31,079 bases of DNA from CAZJZH01 sp964550465 (lineage in GTDB: Bacteria; Patescibacteriota; Patescibacteriia; JACRDY01): the NCBI GenBank assembly GCA_964550465.1, contig CAZJZH010000004.1:1-31079 (forward strand). Direction: 5' to 3'. The notes beneath the pieces were generated by a model. That model had not been told where the DNA came from, did no database searches, and saw only the letters and a program-made list of their open reading frames with translations. Each line of letters starts with the position of its first letter. The first letter of the stretch is position 1. A program made the position numbers and the translations under genes. Shown here piece after piece: positions 1 through 8,096 of this stretch.

Positions 1-346
1 CATAGCGTTGGCTGGTGTCTGGGTTCGGATCAGCGTCGTTATCAAAAAAATCATAGCCGTTGATATCGTCAATATAGCCGTTACCATCATTATCAATGCC
101 ATCACCGCCAATCTCGTCTTTGTTAACCCAAATATTCCCCTTGAGGTCTGGGTGCGTAATATCAACACCGGTGTCTAGCACAGCCACCACTACATCGCGA
201 TTACCAGTAGTGATATCCCAAGCATCTGGTAAATTAAGCCGTTCCAGGTGCCACTGCTGGGCGTAGTACGGGTCATTGGGCACCAAGGCCTGGCCGCTCA
301 ATGGCAGCATCAACAGACAGATAATAATGGCAATGTATGTACGCAT
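1..346 (-). CDS. Subtilisin-like (S8) serine protease, secreted, N-terminal part only
   Basis: The reading frame starts at an ATG (344-346, minus strand) and runs off the left edge, giving 115 residues. A signal peptide of about 20 residues (hydrophobic core IAIIICLLMLPLSG) is followed by the start of a subtilase domain. The catalytic Asp is in VVVAVLDTGVD (D58), followed by the family-typical THPDL and the Asp/Asn/Gly-rich NDGNGYIDDINGYDF stretch. The His and Ser of the triad lie outside the window. A -10 box lies 6 nt upstream of the ATG and there is no SD, so the mRNA is probably leaderless. It is likely an extracellular protease acting at the cell surface, next to S-layer-like proteins. 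The family call is firm; the substrate is unknown. Confidence 0.9.
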   Translation of the reverse strand, partial: MRTYIAIIICLLMLPLSGQALVPNDPYYAQQWHLERLNLPDAWDITTGNRDVVVAVLDTGVDITHPDLKGNIWVNKDEIGGDGIDNDGNGYIDDINGYDFFDNDADPNPDTSQRY

Positions 347-352
347 GATTGA

Positions 353-358
353 ATACTA
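353..358 (-). promoter_or_regulatory. -10 box of the subtilase gene, leaderless configuration
   Basis: TAGTAT on the minus strand ends exactly 6 nt before the ATG at 346, so transcription would begin at or next to the start codon. No convincing -35 is visible. Confidence 0.45.
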
Positions 359-360
359 TC

Positions 361-396
361 TAAAAACCGACGCCACACCTATGCATAGGTGTGGCG
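361..396 (-). terminator. Terminator of the 438-aa surface protein gene
   Basis: A perfect 26-bp palindrome (371-396, arms CGCCACACCT / AGGTGTGGCG) lies 35 bp past the stop at 432. On the minus strand it is followed by TCGG and a five-T run at 362-366. This fits a rho-independent terminator just before the subtilase promoter. Confidence 0.65.
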
Positions 397-431
397 ATTG
401 GCACCGGTATCACCACCCACTATCCCCTGGA

Positions 432-1748
432 TCATAAACGAATCTCCTCCCCATCTGGATACGACTCCCAGTCTGGCACCGTCACAATCTCACCCCACTG
501 GTAGCCTAACCCTAAGAATGTTTCCTCGTTAGCAATATGCCGTCGGTAACCATCTTCGATCAAGAACACTTCCGGCCAAGTAGCATATTTAATCAGCGTG
601 CCCTCTGGGTGACGGTAGGTAATGGTCACCTCTTGACCGGCTGGGAAGGCCGTTAGTTGTTCCGCCGTAACAGTCAAAATATTGTTCCAGTCATAGCCTA
701 AGCCCTCAAAGACGTCGCCAGAAGTAATCCACCGTAGCTGACCGTCTGAAATGACGTACACCTTACTGCCTGTAACTGTTTTAACTAAATGCCCATCACG
801 CAAAGATGTCGTTTCCGCTGGCATCTCTTCCTCTTCTTCTTCTGGCACCTCTCCGTCATCTGCCTGGCTAGCAGTAATAGTGCCAATAGTGATCACCCCT
901 GAGTCATTACCAGCACTATCTTCAGCTTGAACCGCCACGACATATTGGCCGGAGGCAATATCTGTCCATTGGTATGACCAATCAACAATGTCTTCCTCAC
1001 CGTCTGCAGTGACGTCGTACCAGCTCAGTGTATCGATAGTCTGACCAATACCTACTTGAATATTGCGCACCTTACCATCAATACCTTGGTCACGGGCCTG
1101 GCCAGTAATGGTCAGATCAGTTCCTGTCACTGTATCACCATCGTCCAGATTGGTCACAATCACTGCCGGACCCCACAGGTCAATCCGCGTTTCTTTGACA
1201 TACAACGGCTGGGTATTTGCAGCTTGTCCATGCTGACCGATACCGGCAGCAGTAAAGATGCCCGTATCACCTTCGTCGTACTGGCCATCAACATCAACGT
1301 CTGCATACTGTGGCACAAACAGGTAGGCGGTTTTCTGGCTAGTAACACTGAAATCAATCGTCAGGGTAACAAATACTCGCAGGCCATCAGCCGGGATGGT
1401 GACTGACAGATCACGGAAAACAATAGTGTCGTTAACATACTCAGCTGAACCAAGGATGGTGTCAGTACCCCAACCCTGCCAGCCAGCATCGCCCGCATCG
1501 GCCCACAGCGTGGCAGCCGTGATGTCCTCTTCCCATCGAGCAGTGCCGTTAATGCGGGCAGTCAGTGCATTGAGGGTATCGCTAGCCCCTTCATCTCCAC
1601 TAGGGATAGTGACGTCTAGCGCCAAGTTGTGCCAAGTTTCTGGGTAGGCAAAGTCAGTCGGCACTGGCGTGATAGTTGGTTCAGCCGCAGAAACGCTGGC
1701 GGTACACAGCGCTAGAGTGGCAATAATGACAGGTAAAATGTATTTCAT
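432..1748 (-). CDS. Secreted surface protein with Ig-like region and two C-terminal S-layer-type repeats
   Basis: 438 residues. A signal peptide (about 1-22, ending SVSAA) is followed by beta-rich Ig-like sequence. An acidic DVDVDGQYDEGDTG stretch near 150 resembles a calcium-binding loop. A Glu-rich linker (around 305-315) precedes two tandem repeats of about 50 residues with the pattern K-x-VYVI-x-DG-x-RWI...F-x-GLGY-x-W...YPDGEEI. The same repeat type occurs at the N-terminus of the 1200-aa neighbour, so both are probably displayed on the same cell surface. The repeat is common in Patescibacteria surface proteins, but I know no biochemical function for it. The start is supported by the signal peptide and a -10 box 8 nt upstream; no SD. 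Surface location is well supported; the exact role is unknown. Confidence 0.8.
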   Translation of the reverse strand: MKYILPVIIATLALCTASVSAAEPTITPVPTDFAYPETWHNLALDVTIPSGDEGASDTLNALTARINGTARWEEDITAATLWADAGDAGWQGWGTDTILGSAEYVNDTIVFRDLSVTIPADGLRVFVTLTIDFSVTSQKTAYLFVPQYADVDVDGQYDEGDTGIFTAAGIGQHGQAANTQPLYVKETRIDLWGPAVIVTNLDDGDTVTGTDLTITGQARDQGIDGKVRNIQVGIGQTIDTLSWYDVTADGEEDIVDWSYQWTDIASGQYVVAVQAEDSAGNDSGVITIGTITASQADDGEVPEEEEEEMPAETTSLRDGHLVKTVTGSKVYVISDGQLRWITSGDVFEGLGYDWNNILTVTAEQLTAFPAGQEVTITYRHPEGTLIKYATWPEVFLIEDGYRRHIANEETFLGLGYQWGEIVTVPDWESYPDGEEIRL

Positions 1749-1756
1749 ATACCGCT

Positions 1757-1765
1757 AGTATAGCA
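1757..1765 (-). promoter_or_regulatory. Extended -10 promoter of the 438-aa surface protein gene
   Basis: TGCTATACT on the minus strand ends 8 nt before the ATG at 1748. A weak TTAACG-like -35 lies about 18 nt further upstream, touching the palindrome at 1783-1814. The same nonamer occurs at 8579, 30130 and 30443. Confidence 0.55.
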
Positions 1766-1782
1766 TAAAAACAATTTAACCG

Positions 1783-1814
1783 TTAACAATTGACAGTTAA
1801 CTGTCAATTGTTAA
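1783..1814. repeat. Perfect 32-bp palindrome built of repeated words
   Basis: The 32 bases read identically on both strands; the 16-base half is TTAACAATTGACAGTT. Degenerate copies of the same word continue on both sides (TTAACCGTTAA before, TTGTCCACTGTTAA after). It sits between the promoter of the 438-aa gene and the terminator of the S-layer-like gene, so it could be an operator, a cruciform or a remnant of a repeat element. Confidence 0.8.
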
Positions 1815-1830
1815 TTGTCCACTGTTAAAA

Positions 1831-1874
1831 AACAACACCACCCTCCCGCTGACGCGAAAGGGTGGGTTGTTTTT
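1831..1874 (-). terminator. Rho-independent terminator of the S-layer-like gene
   Basis: Stem CCACCCT/AGGGTGG extended by AACAAC/GTTGTT with one bulged A, loop 1845-1858. On the minus strand it ends in TTTTTT. It lies 50 bp past the stop of the 1200-aa gene. A five-T run on the other side makes it potentially bidirectional. Confidence 0.85.
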
Positions 1875-1923
1875 CCGTCTCAAGTCAATGACTTGGGTTG
1901 GAAGGTCAAACTATACCCGAAGG

Positions 1924-4900
1924 TTAGTTAGACAAAGTGCCACCTGCAACGTTGGTGTATGACAACTTAGTACCAGCAACGGTAGTTGAGATGCCATCAC
2001 CCCACTCGAAGTCGCCGTCATCGATTGAAGCGAGTCGAGTTTGCATGTAGTCACCAGCAGCGCCAGCGCCACTGATCTGAGCAGCCTCGATAACCAAGGT
2101 GTCCGTACCAGTGAAGTCTGACAGACCTGACAAGTCAACATCGTCTGAAGTGTCACCGTCAGTGAAGTCGGTGATAGTAACGATAGTTGATGGGTCTGAA
2201 GCTAGGTAGTAGTAGAAGTCAGCATCACCAGCAGATGAACCATCGGTGTCAATACCGCTGTAGCTGAAGGTTACTACTACGTCTTCGAAGTTGAAGCTAG
2301 TAGCTGTACCAGTTGAGGTAGTGTTGTTACCTGAGTCAATGGTGATCTTGTACTTACCAATGACTGACTGACCATTGGTCAAGAAGCCGTTGGATAGATC
2401 GTTGGTGACAGAGGTTACAGTCACACCGTAGATGGTAGAGTCGTTAGTAGTGTAGTCCTGTTCGTACTCAGAATCAGTGTCTGAGTTGTCAGGAGCGTTA
2501 TCACCAGACATGGTGATGGTGTTACCTGACTCGTTACCAACTACGTCCAAGCCAGCGCCGTAGATGGCGAAGGCAACAGACTCACCGCTGGTAGCGGTTT
2601 GTTCAGCGCCGTTACCCATCTCCTTTGCTGTGTAGCGAACGTAGACAGTTTCTACACCAGCTTCGCCAACTACGTAGTCAAGGTCTTCGAAGGTAACCAA
2701 CAGGTCAGCGGTATCAGCATCACCGTCGTAGTTGCCAGAAGCGAACTGTGAGGTGGTACCAATAACGGTTGACTGGTCGTAAGAGACCAATTCAACTGAC
2801 TCGATTGAGTCACCAATGTTGGCATCATCTTCTACGAAGATGGTGAAGTCCTTCACCTTAACATCTTCGAAGCGAGCATCGAACTTGAAGGCACCAAGGA
2901 AACCTGATTCCGCACCACCAGTAACGTGGATGTCCTGCTTGGCGTCGGTTTCAGTGTTAGAGCCAGTAATGTCGAGCACACCGGTGCTGTAGACGGTGAC
3001 GGTAGGACCACTAGTGGTATCCTCGGTCACGCTGACAGAATCACTGTCGCTGTCCTTAGCAGTAATGGTGTCAACTTCGATGTTGAAGGCGGTTGTACCG
3101 GTCTTGGTTGAAGCGAATGAGACCTGCAAGTACATGGTGTAGGTCGTACCAGCTGGAACAGTGTAGTTGAGGCCATTGAAGGTCAACGTGTTGTTACCAC
3201 CAGCTTCGCTAATATCACCAGAACGGGTCTTAACGACAGAGTCGTTAATGATCAACTTAGCTTCGGTGATATCGTTATCAGTGAAGTAACTGTTGGTACC
3301 GGTGTTATCCTCGAAGGTTACAGCGGTAATACGGATATCTGAAGCAGTTGAAGCCTTGACTTCGCTCTTGTGAATGTTCTTACCGGTTGAACCAGCAATG
3401 ACATTAACAGCGTTCAAAGTCTTAACGGTGTGGTTCAAACCTGAAGCCACAACAGTCATGGTCTTTGAAGTGATGCTGCTTGGGATAATGTCTGAAGTGC
3501 TGATGGTTGAACCTGAGGTCTCACCTTCAGCAGTGACATTTGAAGCTGACAAAGCGAAGTAGATGGTGTCATCAGCATCAGCAGTTGAAGTGGTGTCAGC
3601 CCGAACTTCTAGTTCAAGGGTCTCGCCAGCTTCAATGATGAATTCCTCGCTGAAGACAGCGGTACCAGTGGTACCACCAAAAGTGTAGCTGTCAGCGTCG
3701 ACAATACCGCCGCTTGACAGGTTCTTCAACTCAGCATTTTCCAGCTCACCATCAGCAGCACCTTCACTGGTCAGGGTCAAGCCGGTGATACGGATAGCCT
3801 CGTCTGGAGCAGTGATCTCCAACAGACCGAAGACAATGTTGTCCTTATCAATCTGGATATCAGCTGCTGGCACTTCCGTACCGTTGAAGTTGATGTTCAA
3901 CTGACCAGCCTCGATAGTGATCTCGGTTGAGTCACCGTCATCGGTGTCGAAGGCAGTCTTTACAACGCTGGTCTGGTAGCCGTAAAGGTCACCAACAGCG
4001 TTTACATCAGCGTCATCCTTGATGTACAGCTGGATGGTATCGTTGGCGTTACCACCGTCGATATCACCACGTACTTCAAAGCTTTCGGTCTGACCTGATT
4101 CGATCTCAATAGCATCGAATGAGAAGCTGACATACTTTTCGTTATCCATAACGGCTGAGTCGATCTCATTACCGTCGTGGTACAAGTAAATCATGCCTAG
4201 GTCATCACCACGCATGTTGCCGTTGTTTCGCAGAGTAATACCCTGGAACCAAACATCTTCGGTTGAAGATGCTTCAGCAGTGAACTCAACGAAGCTGACA
4301 TCGTCTGCACCGACATTAGCGGTGGTGTCGTTGTCAGAAGCATCGAAGGTCAGCTGACCAACAGTCACGCCACCTTCAGCCTGCATGGTAGCAGAGTTAA
4401 CAGGGAATGAACCTGATACTGAAGAAGCATCTGAACCAATAGCATCAGCATTTTCAACGCCAATAGCGAAGAATCCTGACTGGCTGCTTTCGATAGTTAC
4501 CCAGACATCCAATTCCTTGGTAGTGCCTGAAGTAACGTCGATTGGGTCAGCGAAGTTAAAGGTTGCTTTACCTTCTGAGTTAACGTTCTTTGAGGTACTG
4601 ACCTTAGTACCACCGGCGTACAGGGTAACGCTATCCATGTAGGTAGCTGTACCCAAACCGCTGGCCTTCATGGTCAGGGTGGTAATTTCTACATCACCGC
4701 CGGTAGCCTTCAGGTTGAAGGTACCGAAGTGGACAGATACGCCAGCTGGGATCTGAGTCGCAGATGGTGAGTCTGAAGCCAATGACACAGTCAATGAACC
4801 ACCATCACCACCGTTGCCGGTGCCGATAGCGCCTTGTGAAGTGTCGGTAACGCTAGAAATAGCGCCGGTAATGTCTTCGCCGTCTGGGTAGCTGATTGAA

Positions 4901-5526
4901 TCATCAACCGTTACTACGTCAGCCAGCTTGAAGCGGTTAGCGTCGAAAGCATCCATTGAAGAGAATGCTTGCTTTTCGCCATCGCCATTGATCCAGTAGA
5001 TTTCTGAAGAACCTTCGTACTTAATCAGAGAACCTTCTGGGTGAGTGTCTGAGTCAATTGCATCACCAATTTCGTAGTTGGTGAAGAATGCGTCTGGTAC
5101 GTCGACTACGCGAGTAGCCCAGTCAGCACCAAATAACGCAATAGCACGAGCTTCACTATCGATGTGGTGCAGAGTTCCGTTTGGAGAAACAGCGTACACC
5201 TTTGGATCGGTGGTAATCTTTACCAGCTTGGTGCCGGGACGGATTACAACGTTGTCACCCAATGGAATTGCCTGCAACTCAGATGCTGAAATAGTTACAA
5301 CACTTGAGAAGTCACTGTACCAAGAGAAGTAAGTAGACTCATTTGGGAAAACGTAACGCTTCCCACCAGCGTAGTAGTACACTGAAGAGTTACCTTCCAT
5401 CTTGATCAGGTCACCTTCTGAAGCGGCGCTAGCTGCGACTGGCACGAATGCCGCGAAGCCAACTGCCCAGAAAATGGTGGCAACCACCACAGAGACAGAG
5501 AAAGCCTTTTTAATAAAGTTACTCAT
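1924..5526 (-). CDS. S-layer-like surface protein, 1200 aa, probable major envelope protein
   Basis: A signal peptide (1-35, ending AASAA) is followed by three S-layer-type repeats (about 35-225; for example VYYYAGGKRYVFPNES, then a VYAVSPNG unit and an IYWINGDG unit). A Gly-rich linker (around 235-245) leads to a long series of Thr/Ser/Asp-rich beta-sandwich modules, each opening with a strand like ITGLTLTSEG or VKDFTIFVEDD. No C-terminal membrane anchor or sorting motif is visible, so attachment may be by self-assembly. Very uniform codon choice and size suggest high expression. There is no SD; instead a folded leader of more than 90 nt precedes it. The protein shares its repeat type with the 438-aa neighbour. 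The S-layer role is inferred from architecture. Confidence 0.82.
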   Translation of the reverse strand: MSNFIKKAFSVSVVVATIFWAVGFAAFVPVAASAASEGDLIKMEGNSSVYYYAGGKRYVFPNESTYFSWYSDFSSVVTISASELQAIPLGDNVVIRPGTKLVKITTDPKVYAVSPNGTLHHIDSEARAIALFGADWATRVVDVPDAFFTNYEIGDAIDSDTHPEGSLIKYEGSSEIYWINGDGEKQAFSSMDAFDANRFKLADVVTVDDSISYPDGEDITGAISSVTDTSQGAIGTGNGGDGGSLTVSLASDSPSATQIPAGVSVHFGTFNLKATGGDVEITTLTMKASGLGTATYMDSVTLYAGGTKVSTSKNVNSEGKATFNFADPIDVTSGTTKELDVWVTIESSQSGFFAIGVENADAIGSDASSVSGSFPVNSATMQAEGGVTVGQLTFDASDNDTTANVGADDVSFVEFTAEASSTEDVWFQGITLRNNGNMRGDDLGMIYLYHDGNEIDSAVMDNEKYVSFSFDAIEIESGQTESFEVRGDIDGGNANDTIQLYIKDDADVNAVGDLYGYQTSVVKTAFDTDDGDSTEITIEAGQLNINFNGTEVPAADIQIDKDNIVFGLLEITAPDEAIRITGLTLTSEGAADGELENAELKNLSSGGIVDADSYTFGGTTGTAVFSEEFIIEAGETLELEVRADTTSTADADDTIYFALSASNVTAEGETSGSTISTSDIIPSSITSKTMTVVASGLNHTVKTLNAVNVIAGSTGKNIHKSEVKASTASDIRITAVTFEDNTGTNSYFTDNDITEAKLIINDSVVKTRSGDISEAGGNNTLTFNGLNYTVPAGTTYTMYLQVSFASTKTGTTAFNIEVDTITAKDSDSDSVSVTEDTTSGPTVTVYSTGVLDITGSNTETDAKQDIHVTGGAESGFLGAFKFDARFEDVKVKDFTIFVEDDANIGDSIESVELVSYDQSTVIGTTSQFASGNYDGDADTADLLVTFEDLDYVVGEAGVETVYVRYTAKEMGNGAEQTATSGESVAFAIYGAGLDVVGNESGNTITMSGDNAPDNSDTDSEYEQDYTTNDSTIYGVTVTSVTNDLSNGFLTNGQSVIGKYKITIDSGNNTTSTGTATSFNFEDVVVTFSYSGIDTDGSSAGDADFYYYLASDPSTIVTITDFTDGDTSDDVDLSGLSDFTGTDTLVIEAAQISGAGAAGDYMQTRLASIDDGDFEWGDGISTTVAGTKLSYTNVAGGTLSN

Positions 5527-5547
5527 AGAGTAATAATTTTCGTTTAG

Positions 5548-5639
5548 GTAGTCGGCGAAATACTTTTGTGCTGTGGTTCAGTGAGCGCTTCACGTGAACC
5601 AGCGCTCACTGCTCCTACGAGCAGTCTCTCGCTGACTAC
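5548..5639 (-). promoter_or_regulatory. Structured 5' leader of the S-layer-like gene (candidate cis-regulatory RNA)
   Basis: In the minus-strand transcript a closing stem forms between 5629-5639 (GTAGTCAGCGA) and 5548-5558 (TCGCCGACTAC), 10 of 11 pairs. Inside are a hairpin CTGCTC-GTAG-GAGCAG (5609-5624) and a perfect 10-bp stem AGTGAGCGCT/AGCGCTCACT (5580-5610). An alternative hairpin GGTTCA-c-GTGA / TCAC-TGAACC (5575-5600) excludes the second stem. A 72-codon frame spans this region but has no coding character. The ATG is 21 nt downstream of the closing stem. Confidence 0.55.
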
Positions 5640-5710
5640 AGGACCTTTTGTTAGTGCGCATGTGTTCTCGCATACACGAGACGACCTTGCATACACATAC
5701 GTTGTTAAGA

Positions 5711-5735
5711 TCGGTTCTATCGATTGATTGAACCG
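5711..5735. repeat. Hairpin upstream of the S-layer-like leader
   Basis: CGGTTC (5712-5717) and GAACCG (5730-5735) form a 6-bp stem around a 12-nt loop. It lies next to the stronger hairpin at 5741-5764. Together they may end the sigma operon or protect the S-layer transcript. I found no clear promoter for the S-layer-like gene here. Confidence 0.35.
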
Positions 5736-5740
5736 GAACC

Positions 5741-5764
5741 GCATGATAACAATCATTATCATGC
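5741..5764 (-). terminator. Strong hairpin after the DUF5667-like gene, without T-run
   Basis: Perfect 9-bp stem GCATGATAA/TTATCATGC with a 6-nt loop, 25 bp after the stop at 5790. No T-tract follows on the minus strand, so it may be an mRNA-end or processing hairpin rather than an intrinsic terminator. Read-through into the S-layer-like gene is possible. Confidence 0.4.
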
Positions 5765-5789
5765 CATGCCGATTCCTGATCAGCGCTAG

Positions 5790-7175
5790 CTAGTTGCTAA
5801 TCAGGTATGATCGAATGGTGGTAAACAGACCACCGGCTTTTCGTTGTTTGAGTAACTCTGCTTCTGCAGCAGCGGCTGCTTCAGCTGCCTCCTCACTACC
5901 CTCCTCCTCTGCTTCTTCCACCACAATTGGCTGTCCAACAGTGGCCTCTACCTCATCAATAATCGCTTCTACTTCCTTGGTCAGCTGCTTAATCGCCTTG
6001 ACCTTCTCCAACGAACCAACTGCATCACCATTGGTCAGCAGCGCTTCAGCCGCTACCAGTTCACTAGCTGCCTCGGTTGGTTTGTCTTTGATGGTACCCA
6101 GCTGCTCATCTAAAGTTGGCCCATCCTTAACTGGCACCTCTTCTGCTACCACAACCACTGCTTCGGTAGTATCTGTGGCCTCCTTTGTAGATTCAGTTTC
6201 TTCTGCTGCGCCCTCTGCTGCAGTTTCTTCACCGGCTGGCTCAGTCACTGTATCATCAGCTGATTCTGCTTCTGCCGCTACTTCTTCAGCTGCTAGTGTC
6301 TCAGCTTGTTTGCTGACTACACCTTCTGCAGCCACCACCTTGGCAGACAACTGACTAACTTTTTTCTTCAACTCCCCTAGCTTCTTTTCTGCCAACTGGG
6401 CTACCTGCTCAGCTGATACCTCACCGTCTTGGTGTTTCTTCAAAATAACATCGACGGCGTTGTCGACTGTGGCATCAGAAGCAGCGATAGCGTCCTTGAC
6501 TGCCTTGGCTTCAGCGGTAACTGCTTCAGATTTTTCTGGCGCAGACTGCTTAACCTCTGTGACGGCGTCATCAACCGCTTTTTTACTGGCTTCTAGTTCA
6601 CCAGCCAAGACATCAACTTGATCAGTAATTAATGACGCCACTTCAACAGTGTCTGGGTTAGCTTCGTTATCTAATGTGTTCAGCGCCTCCTTGGCCTGGC
6701 TGATGTTTTTGGTATAGCCCTTGAGTGTCTCGGAAATCTTTTTGACTCGCTCATCCGGGTCTTGTTCGGCTGCTACAATCTGTCGCACCTCAGCTAACCG
6801 CTTCACAGCAAAATCAACCGTCAGTCGGGCGCGGTCGGTTTTATTGGTGGTCAGGCTAAGCTGTACTTGTTCACTGGCTACTTTGACCGGATACAAAATA
6901 TCACCACTGACGCTGCGCTCAGCGAAAGCAGTGGTGACGGATGTTGATAAGACAATGGCTACAACCAAAACAGCTGTAGCAGCAAAACGGTAGGCTACTC
7001 GTGAACCGAAGAATTCGATCACCAGCTGACGGAAAGCGGCCAGACCCCGTGGGGCAGCCTGCTGACCAGTACTAATCTGAGCCATCAGCATTTGACGCTG
7101 CTGCGCTACCCACTCCGGACGTGGGCTAGCAACATCAGTGTTCTTCAGTTTCTTAATCAAGTGAGAAGTGTTCAT
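5790..7175 (-). CDS. DUF5667-like membrane protein, probable sigma-factor partner
   Basis: 461 residues: a basic cytosolic head (1-60), one membrane segment (about 63-86, AATAVLVVAIVLSTSVTTAF), then a DUF5667-like region beginning SGDILYPVKVASEQVQLSLT with the typical KTDRARLTVDFAVKRLAEV helix (about 90-135). A long Ala/Glu/Lys coiled-coil and low-complexity acidic region (160-440) follows, outside the membrane by topology. It starts 8 nt after the stop of the sigma gene, so the two are co-transcribed. This pairing is common in Patescibacteria and Actinobacteria. A membrane protein with a cytosolic head beside an ECF sigma suggests an anti-sigma role; that is inference, since no ZAS/HxxxCxxC motif is visible in the head. 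Confidence 0.72.
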   Translation of the reverse strand: MNTSHLIKKLKNTDVASPRPEWVAQQRQMLMAQISTGQQAAPRGLAAFRQLVIEFFGSRVAYRFAATAVLVVAIVLSTSVTTAFAERSVSGDILYPVKVASEQVQLSLTTNKTDRARLTVDFAVKRLAEVRQIVAAEQDPDERVKKISETLKGYTKNISQAKEALNTLDNEANPDTVEVASLITDQVDVLAGELEASKKAVDDAVTEVKQSAPEKSEAVTAEAKAVKDAIAASDATVDNAVDVILKKHQDGEVSAEQVAQLAEKKLGELKKKVSQLSAKVVAAEGVVSKQAETLAAEEVAAEAESADDTVTEPAGEETAAEGAAEETESTKEATDTTEAVVVVAEEVPVKDGPTLDEQLGTIKDKPTEAASELVAAEALLTNGDAVGSLEKVKAIKQLTKEVEAIIDEVEATVGQPIVVEEAEEEGSEEAAEAAAAAEAELLKQRKAGGLFTTIRSYLISN

Positions 7176-7183
7176 GGAAAATA

Positions 7184-7759
7184 TTAGGCGTCAGCTGATG
7201 GTTCAGCTTCTGCTACCAATGTTTTGAGCGTATTGAGAGCGCGGTGAGCCAGCACTCGGACAGTGCCTGGTTTTTTGTCCAACGCCTCAGCAATTTCTTT
7301 AACGGTCAGTTGGTTAATGTAGCGCAAGATAATAATCTCGCGGTACTCGTCTTTCATCTGCTGCAGATGCTGTTCAATCTGTTTAACGTCCGACAGTACT
7401 GCCAGGCGATCTGCGATTGACTGCTGTTCGTCAGGGATCTCGATACCTTGATCGGCCAGTACCTCAGTACTGGTGACGGTCTTCTGCGTCTGCTGCTTGC
7501 GGTAGTGGTCAATAACCAGGTTACGCGCAATGCGGTAGGTGAAAGCGTTTAAGTTATCAATCTTGCCGTTACCCTGAACATGCTGCCAAACCTTCAAAAA
7601 CGTCTCGGCGGTTAGGTCTTCTGCCTCTTGTTCTGACGAGACTTTAAAGTAGATGAAGCGATAGATTGGCTTGACGTATGCGTCGTAAAATTGGCCAAAT
7701 GCTTCAGGGTCTTTGGTTTTTAACCGTAACAACAAAACTGTGTGACGGACCTGTTTCAT
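7184..7759 (-). CDS. RNA polymerase sigma-70 family factor, ECF type
   Basis: 191 residues. Region 2 spans about 22-90 (AFGQFYDAYVKPIYRFIYFK, then AEDLTAETFLKVW and AFTYRIARNLVIDHYRK). Region 4 spans about 130-185 (YREIIILRYINQLTVKEIAE, then GTVRVLAHRALNTLK). Region 3 is absent, as in ECF factors. It probably redirects RNA polymerase to envelope-related genes, given its operon partner and neighbours. The ATG has no SD. A TATAAT promoter lies about 93 bp upstream, leaving a leader of roughly 85 nt with a small hairpin (GTAGTG/CGCTAC, 7782-7796). Family assignment is secure; the regulon is unknown. Confidence 0.92.
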   Translation of the reverse strand: MKQVRHTVLLLRLKTKDPEAFGQFYDAYVKPIYRFIYFKVSSEQEAEDLTAETFLKVWQHVQGNGKIDNLNAFTYRIARNLVIDHYRKQQTQKTVTSTEVLADQGIEIPDEQQSIADRLAVLSDVKQIEQHLQQMKDEYREIIILRYINQLTVKEIAEALDKKPGTVRVLAHRALNTLKTLVAEAEPSADA

Positions 7760-7851
7760 TATATTTGACGAAAAAGTCTGGGTAGCGTTACACTACTCAA
7801 AGGATGATAGTTGTACGTTTCGCTCGTGCTAGGAGGAAAAAACGTGGCCTT

Positions 7852-7881
7852 ATTATAGTCATATTTTGGCTTTTTCCGCAA
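7852..7881 (-). promoter_or_regulatory. Promoter of the sigma-DUF5667 operon
   Basis: Minus strand: TTGCGG (7876-7881), 18-bp spacer, consensus TATAAT (7852-7857). It lies back to back with the plus-strand promoter at 7906. Confidence 0.6.
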
Positions 7882-7905
7882 CTTATTTGTCCACCTCATC
7901 GCTAT

Positions 7906-7933
7906 TTGACAACGCTCATTTTTAGGTTATAGC
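7906..7933 (+). promoter_or_regulatory. Promoter of the small membrane protein operon
   Basis: Consensus TTGACA (7906-7911), 16-bp spacer, TATAGC (7928-7933). It is followed after 16 nt by the SD (7950-7956) of the first small gene. Confidence 0.6.
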
Positions 7934-7963
7934 TAGACGATCATCTGCATGGGAGGGCTCATT

Positions 7964-8071
7964 ATGAGTTACCACAGATCCGCTGAACTGTGCGAATTTT
8001 GCCGCAAATGGGGCAGTGCCATTGGCTTCATCGTGTTGCTCTTGGCTGCCGCAGTTATGCAGCATGTCTGA
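7964..8071 (+). CDS. Small membrane protein with N-terminal CxxC (35 aa)
   Basis: A 35-residue protein starts at ATG 7964, 7 nt after the SD GGGAGGG. The N-terminal half is polar and carries CEFC (C10, C13). It is followed by one membrane helix (about 19-33, IGFIVLLLAAAVMQ). It is first of three tiny genes, each with its own good SD and separated by 17-25 nt, which argues for translation despite the length. The CxxC could bind a metal or form a disulfide. I do not recognise the family. Confidence 0.55.
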   Translation: MSYHRSAELCEFCRKWGSAIGFIVLLLAAAVMQHV

Positions 8072-8096
8072 CGAGACCACCTACACAGGAGGGTTT

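Noticed and set aside
5544..5762. 72-residue frame upstream of the S-layer-like gene
   Set aside because: The region consists of nested inverted repeats and reads as leader/terminator; the peptide has no coding character and no SD.
5794..6354. 186-residue Ser/Ala-rich frame on the plus strand
   Set aside because: Antisense shadow of the Ala/Glu-rich part of the DUF5667-like gene; low complexity and no start signal.
5790..7175. Calling the DUF5667-like protein a proven anti-sigma factor
   Set aside because: Only operon context and topology support it; the head has no ZAS-type zinc motif.
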